Source: Piscirickettsiaceae bacterium
GTDB lineage: Bacteria > Pseudomonadota > Gammaproteobacteria > Nitrosococcales > Methylophagaceae
NCBI GenBank assembly: GCA_030620285.1
Contig: JAUXFA010000052.1
Location: 1-7,376, forward strand
Direction: 5' to 3'
Length of the DNA: 7,376 nt
In this document: piece after piece, positions 1 through 6,042 of the stretch
Layout of the letters: every line of letters begins with the position of its first letter
Numbering within the stretch: position 1 is the first letter of the stretch
The notes under the pieces: generated by a model
The model's database searches: none
The model's input: only the letters and a program-made list of their open reading frames with translations
Told to the model about the DNA's origin: nothing
Translations under genes and position numbers: made by a program

Positions 1-1
1 A

Positions 2-427
2 ATAGCTGCAACACTAGCCGGCGATCGACTCTCTCCAAATAAGAACAGCAACTTATTACACTTCATTAGTGCCACTGCATTTTTATTAATCGTCACATTT
101 TCAGTTCTAATATCAAAAATACCCGTAGAAATACTTGCTCTCTATATTATAGGCAGCCTATTCACCTTTGTTATTTACGCTATAGATAAAAATGCCGCTA
201 AAAAGGGTGGCTGGCGCACTTCAGAAAGCACTCTACATTTACTGGCAATGGCAGGAGGCTGGCCCGGAGCGCTTATCGCACAACAAACTTTACGGCACAA
301 ATCTAAGAAAGCATCTTTTAGAATAGTTTTCTGGCTAACCGTATTGCTTAATTGTGGTGCTTATCTTTGGTTATTTACACCCACTGGTTCTTCAACTTTA
401 AAAGCAGTCCTTTCTGTAATAACATGA
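2..427 (+). CDS. DUF1294 family membrane protein, C-terminal part (5' end outside window)
   Basis: The reading frame is open from the window edge and ends at TGA 425-427, giving 141 visible residues. Hydrophobic segments lie at about residues 19-37 and 42-60 of the fragment. They are followed by a conserved block at about 61-110 (AIDK..A..GGWR..E..LH.LA..GGWPGAL.AQ...RHK..K..F), which is the hallmark of DUF1294, and a last helix at about 107-125. In the family this integral membrane domain often follows an N-terminal cold-shock (CspA-like) domain; whether that is so here cannot be seen because the start is missing. Molecular function is unknown. The stop codon overlaps the next start as ATGA, so the gene probably heads or belongs to a plus-strand operon reaching sixA. 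Family assignment is confident; cellular role is not. Confidence 0.85.
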   Translation: MAATLAGDRLSPNKNSNLLHFISATAFLLIVTFSVLISKIPVEILALYIIGSLFTFVIYAIDKNAAKKGGWRTSESTLHLLAMAGGWPGALIAQQTLRHKSKKASFRIVFWLTVLLNCGAYLWLFTPTGSSTLKAVLSVIT

Positions 428-711
428 AATTAATAAAACGACTAACAGCTTTATTGCTGCCACTTTTAATGACGCCTGTTTTTGGGTTTTTAATTGCTGA
501 AAGCTATTTAAATTTTGGTGGCGGTGAAAAAGATTTATTAGTACTCATTCCTTGGATTCTATGGTCATTATTGTTTTTGACCTCCGGTTTAGCATTATGG
601 CGATCAACTATTTCATTTAAAGTGTGGTTATTAAAATCAGCACTTTATTCCATATTGGTTTTATTGGTCATTTGGTTAAGCCTTTTGATATATTCAATCG
701 TAGCTACTTGA
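424..711 (+). CDS. Small three-helix membrane protein of unknown function (95 aa)
   Basis: I do not recognise this protein. It starts with MKLIKRLTALLLPLLM, a basic N-terminus followed by a hydrophobic helix (about 8-26). A soluble loop with FGGGEKD (31-37) follows, then two more membrane segments at about 38-58 and 69-91. ATG 424-426 is chosen because it overlaps the upstream TGA in an ATGA junction, typical of translational coupling. The frame stays open further upstream to a TTG at 352, but that start would overlap the DUF1294 gene by 76 bases and is unlikely. No clear Shine-Dalgarno precedes the ATG, in keeping with coupling. The first helix could also be read as an uncleaved signal anchor. 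It is a plausible real gene because of its coupling, its length and its clean hydrophobic pattern. Confidence 0.65.
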   Translation: MKLIKRLTALLLPLLMTPVFGFLIAESYLNFGGGEKDLLVLIPWILWSLLFLTSGLALWRSTISFKVWLLKSALYSILVLLVIWLSLLIYSIVAT

Positions 712-750
712 TGACACCAGATAATCTTTGGCACGCTACTGAAAAATAAA

Positions 751-755
751 AGGAA
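751..755 (+). promoter_or_regulatory. Ribosome binding site deciding a TTG start
   Basis: AGGAA lies 10 bases before TTG 766. An ATG at 756-758 is only one base from the core and encodes just five residues before a stop. An in-frame TGA at 757-759 blocks any longer version of the 766 frame. TTG 766 is therefore the best start, although the spacing is slightly long. Confidence 0.5.
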
Positions 756-765
756 ATGATTTACT

Positions 766-1173
766 TTGGATAATAAAAGACCTCTTTCTATCACCATCAT
801 TGCTTGGTTTTTTATTCTTATATCTATTTTTTCGATCGCTCTGAAAACATATACTTTAACCAATCCCGAATCCTATGAAATGTTTAGAGAATTTATGTCT
901 GTGGATGATGAAGTTGGGCTGCTCACTGCACCACTGTGGTTTGAAATGATTCTGTCTTACCTTGTTTCATCGGTATTGGTGTTGGCAGGGATATTAATGC
1001 TACAAGGTCGGATATTAGGAAGAAGCCTCGCCATAATCTGTATCTTGGGCAGTCTTATTTTTTCTTTTTTATCTACCGGTTCTTTCTTTCTCATACTGAT
1101 AAAAATGCCGATAACATTACTAATAATCTTTATATTATTCCGTCAAAAAACCAACTACTATTTTCAGCAATGA
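766..1173 (+). CDS. Four-helix membrane protein of unknown function (135 aa), TTG start
   Basis: I do not recognise a named family. After a short basic N-terminus (DNKRPLS) come four hydrophobic segments at about residues 8-27, 58-79, 86-104 and 107-126. A hydrophilic loop at 28-57 carries several acidic residues (E35, E38, E42, D47, D48, E49). The RPLSITIIAWFFI opening resembles those of many small bacterial inner-membrane proteins, but this is only an impression. The C-terminus (RQKTNYYFQQ) is short and polar. Translation probably starts at TTG, since an in-frame TGA lies three codons upstream and an AGGAA precedes it; the next in-frame ATG is at residue 39 and would remove helix one. The stop overlaps the sixA start as ATGA, so the two are probably translationally coupled. 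A membrane-associated role linked to SixA is possible but unproven. Confidence 0.7.
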   Translation: MDNKRPLSITIIAWFFILISIFSIALKTYTLTNPESYEMFREFMSVDDEVGLLTAPLWFEMILSYLVSSVLVLAGILMLQGRILGRSLAIICILGSLIFSFLSTGSFFLILIKMPITLLIIFILFRQKTNYYFQQ

Positions 1174-1670
1174 AAAAATTACACCTTATCCGTCATGCTA
1201 AATCAAGCTGGGCTACTCGTTCATTGGCAGATAGTGATCGGCCACTTAATCAGAGAGGCATAGAGTCATGTTCAATCATGGCAACTCAGATAATGAATGC
1301 CGGTTGTCACTTTGATCATGTATTTTGCAGCACCGCAGTACGGGCACAATCAACAATTGAACATATTCACCAGCAGTTAACCGATCATAATTTCAAATGG
1401 CAGTTAGATGATGCACTTTATACATTTGACTACCACGTTTTATTGGAGTGGTGCCGTGAACTCGATGATTCACTATCAGAAGTCGTTATTATTGGACACA
1501 ACCCAGCGCTGACAGACTTTTGTAATCTAGTCGGTGATGGTGACATCGATAATTTAGCCACATGTAGTTATGTTCAATTAGCCTTCAATCAAGATTGTTG
1601 GCGAGAATTGTCCGTGGGTTCCGCCGAGTTGATTCACTTTCTGGCACCTAAAATGTTTATGGCTAAATAG
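1170..1670 (+). CDS. sixA: SixA-type phosphohistidine phosphatase (histidine phosphatase superfamily)
   Basis: The 166-residue protein opens with the catalytic RHA motif of the histidine phosphatase (phosphoglycerate mutase-like) superfamily: LIRHAKSSW at 6-14, with R8 and the nucleophile H9. R58 in the CSTAVRAQST stretch (53-62) and the second histidine H110 in IIGHNP (107-112) complete the phosphate pocket. DRPLNQRG at 23-30 is the usual conserved turn. The size fits the compact SixA type, which removes phosphate from phosphohistidine on signalling or phosphotransfer proteins (in E. coli the phosphorelay protein ArcB and, by later work, the nitrogen PTS protein NPr). The true substrate here is unknown; the KSSW subgroup is broad and often named SixA by similarity only. 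The start is set by the ATGA overlap with the upstream membrane protein gene. It is the last gene of the plus-strand cluster. Confidence 0.88.
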   Translation: MKKLHLIRHAKSSWATRSLADSDRPLNQRGIESCSIMATQIMNAGCHFDHVFCSTAVRAQSTIEHIHQQLTDHNFKWQLDDALYTFDYHVLLEWCRELDDSLSEVVIIGHNPALTDFCNLVGDGDIDNLATCSYVQLAFNQDCWRELSVGSAELIHFLAPKMFMAK

Positions 1671-1674
1671 GGTT

Positions 1675-3003
1675 TTAACCTGCCACTGTCATTTTATCGA
1701 TCCACACTGAACCTGTTCGAGTATTGCCACGTTTTTCAATATCATTACCCACAGCTTGAATACCTAAAAACATATCGCGTAAATTACTGGCAATCGTAAA
1801 TTCATCTACCGGGTATTGAATCTCACCATTTTCAACCCAGAAACCTGCGGCACCCTGTGAATAATCGCCGGTGACAATATTCACCCCCATACCCATTGTT
1901 TCAGTCACTAATACGCCGGTGCCCATTTCTTTGAGCAAGGCGGCAAAATCTAGATCGCCACCGTCAATGGTTAAATTGTGAGTACCACCTGAATTGGCCG
2001 TGGTCACCATATTCAATTTTCGTGCTGAATAACTGTCTAATACATAGCTTTGCAGCACACCTTCGCTGACAATATCACGGGCTTTCGTTGTTACTCCCTC
2101 AGCATCAAAGCTACTACTACCAATTGCTTTTAACAGGAGTGGTTGCTCATGAATATGAATAAAATCGGGAAATATTTGTTTGCCTAAATGATCTAGTAAA
2201 AAGGTCGATTGCCGATATAGGGCGCCGCCACGGATGGCACCAATAAACTTGCCAAATAATGAAGGGGCTACATCAGCCGCAAAAATAACAGGATAGCTTC
2301 CGGTTGCCATTGTTCTGGCATTCAACCGCCTTATTGTATTGTGTGCTGCTCGTTGGCCAATTGTTGTTGCAGATTGTAGATCGTGAGCATCACGTGCCAT
2401 GTCATACCAGTAATCTCGTTGCATTCCTTGATTATCATCGGCAATTAAGGTGCATGACAGGCTATGTCTTGTACTGACCGTACGGCCTACGAAGCCATGA
2501 CTATTGGCATAAATCCTTCTACCTTGATGGCTCGATACGTTTGCCCCTTCTGAATTACTGATCTGCTGATCGACATCAAATCCAGCTTGTTCACATTCTG
2601 CGGCAATAACAATGGCTTGCTCGGCATCAATATCCCAAGGATGATATAACGATAAATCAGGAAACTCTGTTGCCATTAACGCTGCATCCGCCAAACCTGA
2701 GCAATCATCCGCTTGTGTATGTTTGGCTATACCACAGGCTGCTTTTACTGTATCTGCAATGGATTCTGGTCGTAAGTCGGAGGTGCTTGCCGAGGCTTTG
2801 CTTTCTCCAAAGTAAACGGTAACCGCCAAGCCTTTATCATTGTTATATTCTAAGGTTTCGACATCGCCTTTTCGTACGGTTACTGACAAACCCGTACTTT
2901 GGTTGACGCCCACTTCACTAGCATTTGCACCTTGCATAGACGCTTGTTGCAATGCAATTTCAGCAGCCTGTTCCAGTGCATTATTATTCATTTGTTCATT
3001 CAT
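1675..3003 (-). CDS. pmbA: PmbA/TldE, non-catalytic partner of the TldD/TldE metalloprotease
   Basis: The 442-residue product matches the full length of E. coli PmbA (TldE, about 450 aa) and carries the family's landmarks. These are the N-terminal STGLSVTVRKGDVETLEY block (36-53), the GQRAA..T..RLNA segment (216-229), TGSYPVIFAADVAPSLFG (234-251), RQSTFLLDHLGKQIF (264-278), the EGV..KARDIVSEGVLQSYVLDSYSARKL region (302-330) and the C-terminal GAAGFWVENGEIQYPV (384-399). No HExxH zinc motif is present, as expected for TldE; the active-site metal is in TldD, which is not in this window. The pair degrades unfolded peptides and, in E. coli, matures microcin B17 and degrades the CcdA antitoxin. 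The gene is last in the minus-strand run, 17 bases after moeB. ATG 3003 is taken as start, but M5, four codons on, is an alternative; neither has a strong Shine-Dalgarno. Confidence 0.95.
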   Translation of the reverse strand: MNEQMNNNALEQAAEIALQQASMQGANASEVGVNQSTGLSVTVRKGDVETLEYNNDKGLAVTVYFGESKASASTSDLRPESIADTVKAACGIAKHTQADDCSGLADAALMATEFPDLSLYHPWDIDAEQAIVIAAECEQAGFDVDQQISNSEGANVSSHQGRRIYANSHGFVGRTVSTRHSLSCTLIADDNQGMQRDYWYDMARDAHDLQSATTIGQRAAHNTIRRLNARTMATGSYPVIFAADVAPSLFGKFIGAIRGGALYRQSTFLLDHLGKQIFPDFIHIHEQPLLLKAIGSSSFDAEGVTTKARDIVSEGVLQSYVLDSYSARKLNMVTTANSGGTHNLTIDGGDLDFAALLKEMGTGVLVTETMGMGVNIVTGDYSQGAAGFWVENGEIQYPVDEFTIASNLRDMFLGIQAVGNDIEKRGNTRTGSVWIDKMTVAG

Positions 3004-3020
3004 ACTTTTAATTTATCTAC

Positions 3021-3767
3021 TTAAAATTTTTCACATACTGGACAGTTGTTATCTTGGCGTAATTTAATCTCAGTCCATGTCATGGTGAGCGCATCCAAAA
3101 TCATTAATCTACCCGCTAATGTTTCACCAATACCTGTTATTAGTTTAATTATCTCGACGGCCTGCATACTGCCAATGATACCAAGCAATGGGGATAACAC
3201 TCCTGTTTCAGAGCAGGTTTCTTGTAATTCACCCTCATCTTGATACACACAATGATAGCAAGCACTACCATGTTTTCGCGAATCATAGACAGTCACCTGT
3301 CCTTCAAGACGAATAGCAGCACCCGAAACCAATGGTGTTTTCAATTGTTGTGTCACTTCATTTAATAAAAACCGGGTGGTAAAATTATCACTACAATCTA
3401 CCACTACATCCGCCGCTTCAACCTCAATCATTAATTGCTGTTTGTTCAATCGTGTTGTTTTTATATTAAGTTCAATGGCACTATTTATTGCTCGCAAACT
3501 ATCCGCTGCTGATGCCACTTTCGCCCGACCAAGATCGTGTTCGGTATGTACAATTTGACGTTGCAAATTTGATATTTCAACATCATCATCATCTACCAAG
3601 CTTAACTTGCCCACCCCTGCCGCAGCGAGATACATCGCCACCGGTGAACCAAGCCCACCCATTCCGATAATCAGCACATGGCTATCTAATAATTTTTGCT
3701 GACCTTCAATATCTATTTGAGGTAATAATATTTGGCGGCTGTAGCGCAATAACTGTTCATCTTCCAT
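3021..3767 (-). CDS. moeB: MoeB/ThiF-family sulfur-carrier adenylyltransferase
   Basis: The 248-residue protein has the length of E. coli MoeB (249 aa) and is an E1-like enzyme that adenylates the C-terminal glycine of a ubiquitin-fold sulfur carrier (MoaD for molybdopterin, ThiS for thiamine). Visible features are RYSRQILLP at 8-16, the nucleotide loop GMGGLG at 35-40, an acidic DDDD run at 59-62 followed by EISNLQRQ with R70, and DCSDN at 124-128. The zinc-binding pairs are C170/C173 and C242/C245. C185 sits where this family has its conserved C-terminal cysteine. An in-frame TAA directly precedes ATG 3767, so that start cannot be extended; no good Shine-Dalgarno is visible. It follows prmC, a pairing common in gammaproteobacteria. 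No moaD, moaE or thi gene is nearby, so the split between MoeB and ThiF, or a dual role, remains open. Confidence 0.9.
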   Translation of the reverse strand: MEDEQLLRYSRQILLPQIDIEGQQKLLDSHVLIIGMGGLGSPVAMYLAAAGVGKLSLVDDDDVEISNLQRQIVHTEHDLGRAKVASAADSLRAINSAIELNIKTTRLNKQQLMIEVEAADVVVDCSDNFTTRFLLNEVTQQLKTPLVSGAAIRLEGQVTVYDSRKHGSACYHCVYQDEGELQETCSETGVLSPLLGIIGSMQAVEIIKLITGIGETLAGRLMILDALTMTWTEIKLRQDNNCPVCEKF

Positions 3768-3828
3768 TTATAAAACCCAGTGCATTTATCATTTTCTTTA
3801 AAGCCATGTTATTTTTGTAATATATTGA

Positions 3829-4659
3829 TTATAGCTCTAACTGTCCCATGACAACGCGATCATTGCCACCATAATCTTGTTGTGACGTTATATTAGTAAA
3901 ATTTGCCTCTAAAAATAATTGCTGCACTTGTTGTGCTTGATGATAGCCGTGCTCTATTAGTAACCAGCCTGATGATTTCAAGCAATTTTTCGCCTGCTTA
4001 ATAATTTGGCGAATATCATCTAGGCCATCAACTCCTGATACCAATGCTGACATGGGTTCAAATCGCACATCACCTTGAGATAAATGCGGATCATCCTGTT
4101 CAATATAAGGTGGATTGCTGACCACCATATCTAATGTATTATCGGCAATAGCGGTTAACCAACTACCCTGCCAAAAATTCACATTGTTAAGCTGATGGCT
4201 GTCCATATTCTGCTTAGCCACTGCGAGTGCTTTTCCAGAGAAATCCATTGCTAAAAAACTTGCCGTTGGCATTTCTTTTGCCAATGATAATGCAATGGCA
4301 CCGGTTCCCGTTCCCAAATCGGCAATTAACATGTCAGGCTTTAATAATTCCAACGCTAGTGAGACTAATAGTTCAGTCTCTGGCCTTGGAATTAATGTAT
4401 CAGGACTGACATTTAGGTCTAAAGACCAAAAACCACGCAGCCCGGTCAAATGCGCTACCGGATGACCTTGTACCCTCTGTTGGATAAGATCATTGAAGTC
4501 CTTGAGATCACTCTCACTGAGTTTTTTATCTGGCCAAGTATGCAAATATGCTTTTTGGCAATGTAAAACATGGCATAGCAGTATTTGACTATCACTATTA
4601 GGGCTTTCAGAATTGACCAATAACAAATTTGCAGATTGCAAGGCTTCGGATATCGTCAT
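3829..4659 (-). CDS. prmC: PrmC (HemK), release factor glutamine N5-methyltransferase
   Basis: PrmC uses S-adenosylmethionine to methylate the glutamine of the GGQ motif in release factors RF1 and RF2, improving termination. At 276 residues it equals the usual length (277 in E. coli). The N-terminal helical substrate-recognition domain covers about 1-75. It is followed by the family signature TLIPRPETE (88-96), SAM motif I DLGTGTGAIAL (114-124), an acidic motif II residue near D139, the catalytic NPPY motif with its substrate-glutamine pocket (182-185), and the RFEPMSALVSG block (199-209). ATG 4659 gives the normal N-terminus; no clear Shine-Dalgarno is seen. In many relatives prfA lies directly upstream. 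Here the upstream neighbour, 30 bases away, is a receiver-domain membrane protein, so prfA must be elsewhere. moeB follows after 61 bases. Confidence 0.95.
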   Translation of the reverse strand: MTISEALQSANLLLVNSESPNSDSQILLCHVLHCQKAYLHTWPDKKLSESDLKDFNDLIQQRVQGHPVAHLTGLRGFWSLDLNVSPDTLIPRPETELLVSLALELLKPDMLIADLGTGTGAIALSLAKEMPTASFLAMDFSGKALAVAKQNMDSHQLNNVNFWQGSWLTAIADNTLDMVVSNPPYIEQDDPHLSQGDVRFEPMSALVSGVDGLDDIRQIIKQAKNCLKSSGWLLIEHGYHQAQQVQQLFLEANFTNITSQQDYGGNDRVVMGQLEL

Positions 4660-4689
4660 CGCAAGATAATCATCAAAATGCCAAACACT

Positions 4690-5703
4690 CTATTTCATAT
4701 AGAGTAAATTAAGCTGTGGTGCTAGTGTTATTGCCGCCAACGCTACAACAATGATGCCGAGCACAATAACCACGCCTTTAAGTCGAGATACTTTTTTACT
4801 TAATGTCTTAATGACTTGTTCATCATCGACCATTTGTTGTGCTAGATGTTTATTAATTTGGTCACTTACCAGTGGCGTGACTAATGGTTCGAGCTCTGTT
4901 TGTAAATTTTGCTGAATACTGCTGGCAATTGTCTGTTGCAAATTTTCACTCAATTCTTCGTGTATTTTTTGTTGCTGATGCTTCAACCATGCCACACCCT
5001 CTGATGATAACGTCTGCGACACTTGAGTCGATATATCAATGTCCGCAATACTACTTTGCACGGCTTGTTGGGCGGTCTGGGTGGCAATTTGTTGAGCAAG
5101 TGTTTCAGTCACTGTTTTTGACTGCGATACGACTTTCTCGCTAATATTAGGTATCAGGCTATCAACTTGAGAGGCAACTTTATTTGTCACTATTTGCTCT
5201 GTCATATCCCGCAGTTCTTGGTGAAGCTTAGGTACCAAATTCTGTTCTATTGCAGCCATTACTTTTGAGATTATTTCATCATCATTCACTGGTGAAACGA
5301 TTGATTCCACTTGCGGTATTTCACGGTGAATAGGCGCTTCTAAATTAGTCAATATAGCATCTAACTCTTCAATTAATGGCGGCTTAGACAATACTGACAT
5401 TGCACCCGTTGCCAAGGCTTTTTCTTTATCTGTTTCAGAATCATTACCCGTGCAAATAACGACTGGAATAGCACTTAAACTGTTATTTGATTTAATTTGC
5501 CGTGTCGCCGTTAACCCATCCATTCCACCCATCATGACATCCATAAAAATAATGTCCGGCTTTGTTGCCATTATCTGAAGGTGAGAAATGGCTTGTTCTC
5601 CACTGGCCAGTTCAATCACTTCAAAAGAATGGGAAACCAACAGTTTGCTCAAGGTCATGCGAGCAACTCTAGAATCATCTACTACTAGTGCAATTTTTTG
5701 CAT
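4690..5703 (-). CDS. Membrane-tethered response regulator: receiver domain, helical linker, C-terminal TM helix
   Basis: Residues 1-122 form a CheY-like receiver domain that looks functional: acidic pair D9/D10, phospho-acceptor D55 in FMDVMMGGMDG, T85 in VICTGN, and K107 in SKPP. There is no DNA-binding, GGDEF, HD-GYP or other known output domain. Residues about 125-140 are a Pro-containing hinge. Residues about 140-300 are a Gln-rich, low-aromatic, mostly helical region likely to form coiled coils. Residues 310-330 (GVVIVLGIIVVALAAITLAPQ) are one hydrophobic helix preceded by the basic patch KKVSRLK, with only seven residues after it. By the positive-inside rule the receiver should be cytoplasmic and the protein tail-anchored in the inner membrane. 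A strong GGAG precedes the ATG. No histidine kinase is in the window. It lies between the DUF3301 gene and prmC with gaps of 21 and 30 bases. Domain calls are solid; function is unknown, with scaffolding or localisation my guess. Confidence 0.85.
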   Translation of the reverse strand: MQKIALVVDDSRVARMTLSKLLVSHSFEVIELASGEQAISHLQIMATKPDIIFMDVMMGGMDGLTATRQIKSNNSLSAIPVVICTGNDSETDKEKALATGAMSVLSKPPLIEELDAILTNLEAPIHREIPQVESIVSPVNDDEIISKVMAAIEQNLVPKLHQELRDMTEQIVTNKVASQVDSLIPNISEKVVSQSKTVTETLAQQIATQTAQQAVQSSIADIDISTQVSQTLSSEGVAWLKHQQQKIHEELSENLQQTIASSIQQNLQTELEPLVTPLVSDQINKHLAQQMVDDEQVIKTLSKKVSRLKGVVIVLGIIVVALAAITLAPQLNLLYMK

Positions 5704-5711
5704 TATCTCAT

Positions 5712-5715
5712 CTCC
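5712..5715 (-). promoter_or_regulatory. Strong Shine-Dalgarno for the receiver/tail-anchor gene
   Basis: On the minus strand GGAG stands 8 bases before ATG 5703. It confirms that start and is one of the few clear ribosome binding sites in this gene run. Confidence 0.6.
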
Positions 5716-5724
5716 AACATGGGC

Positions 5725-6042
5725 TCAGCTCTCTGTTATTCGATAGGCTTCTAAATTTACTTTATTTACCTGCTGACCTAACATGGTTATTTCACCCATA
5801 TATCGCTGTTGCATATCACTTGCAAACTCAAAAAAATATGTTCGTTCAATATTCATTCTACCGTGCCGATTGCGTTTCAAGCGTATTTTCTTCCAGCCAA
5901 CCGTATCATTTAAAAAGGTCACACCAACTTGATCGCAACTGCGTTTTGCAGCCTGAATCGCACGCTCCGCCACTCCCCGATTATCCCACCAAAACCAGGC
6001 TAACCCAAACAATAACAATATGGTCAAGCCATTATCAATCAC
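5725..6042 (-). CDS. DUF3301 family membrane-anchored protein (105 aa), GTG start
   Basis: The protein has one N-terminal membrane helix (about residues 5-19, LTILLLFGLAWFWW). A cytoplasmic domain follows with the DUF3301 pattern: A..AI.AAKR.C...GV.FLNDTVGWKKIRLKRN..GRM..ERTY.FEF, then a YMGEITMLGQQV strand. Function is unknown; the family occurs mainly in gammaproteobacteria. The frame can be extended to a GTG at 6057, but GTG 6042 is preferred. It overlaps the rsmE stop as GTGA, and a GGGGAG element ends 7 bases before it; the longer form would add only five polar residues. It is therefore probably translationally coupled to rsmE. The receiver/tail-anchor gene follows after 21 bases, so two membrane-anchored proteins of unknown role are made together. 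Confidence 0.88.
   Translation of the reverse strand: MIDNGLTILLLFGLAWFWWDNRGVAERAIQAAKRSCDQVGVTFLNDTVGWKKIRLKRNRHGRMNIERTYFFEFASDMQQRYMGEITMLGQQVNKVNLEAYRITES

Noticed and set aside
352..423. Upstream extension of the 95-residue protein to a TTG at 352
   Set aside because: It would overlap the well-supported DUF1294 gene by 76 bases; the ATGA overlap at 424 is the more natural start.
685..725. TTGATA (685-690) and GATAAT (720-725) as a promoter for the 135-residue protein
   Set aside because: The spacing between the two hexamers is 29 bases, far from the usual 16-18.
1669..1681. Inverted repeat GGTT-TT-AACC between sixA and pmbA as a terminator
   Set aside because: A four-pair stem with a two-base loop and no U-tract is not a credible intrinsic terminator.
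2840..3067. Plus-strand frames inside pmbA, moeB, prmC, the receiver gene and rsmE, such as this one
   Set aside because: They lie opposite well-conserved genes, lack ribosome binding sites and show no recognisable domain; they are antisense shadows.
3581..3593. Short CAT-triplet run as a possible variable repeat
   Set aside because: It simply encodes the acidic DDDD stretch after the MoeB nucleotide loop and is too short to be called a repeat locus.
3757..3807. 16-codon minus-strand frame before moeB, overlapping its first codons (possible leader peptide)
   Set aside because: It has no Shine-Dalgarno and no regulatory hairpin, and frames this short arise by chance in AT-rich DNA.
4054..4066. 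GGGTTCAAATCGC resembling a tRNA T-arm
   Set aside because: It encodes conserved PrmC residues (RFEP region) on the minus strand, and no acceptor stem or anticodon arm could be placed around it.
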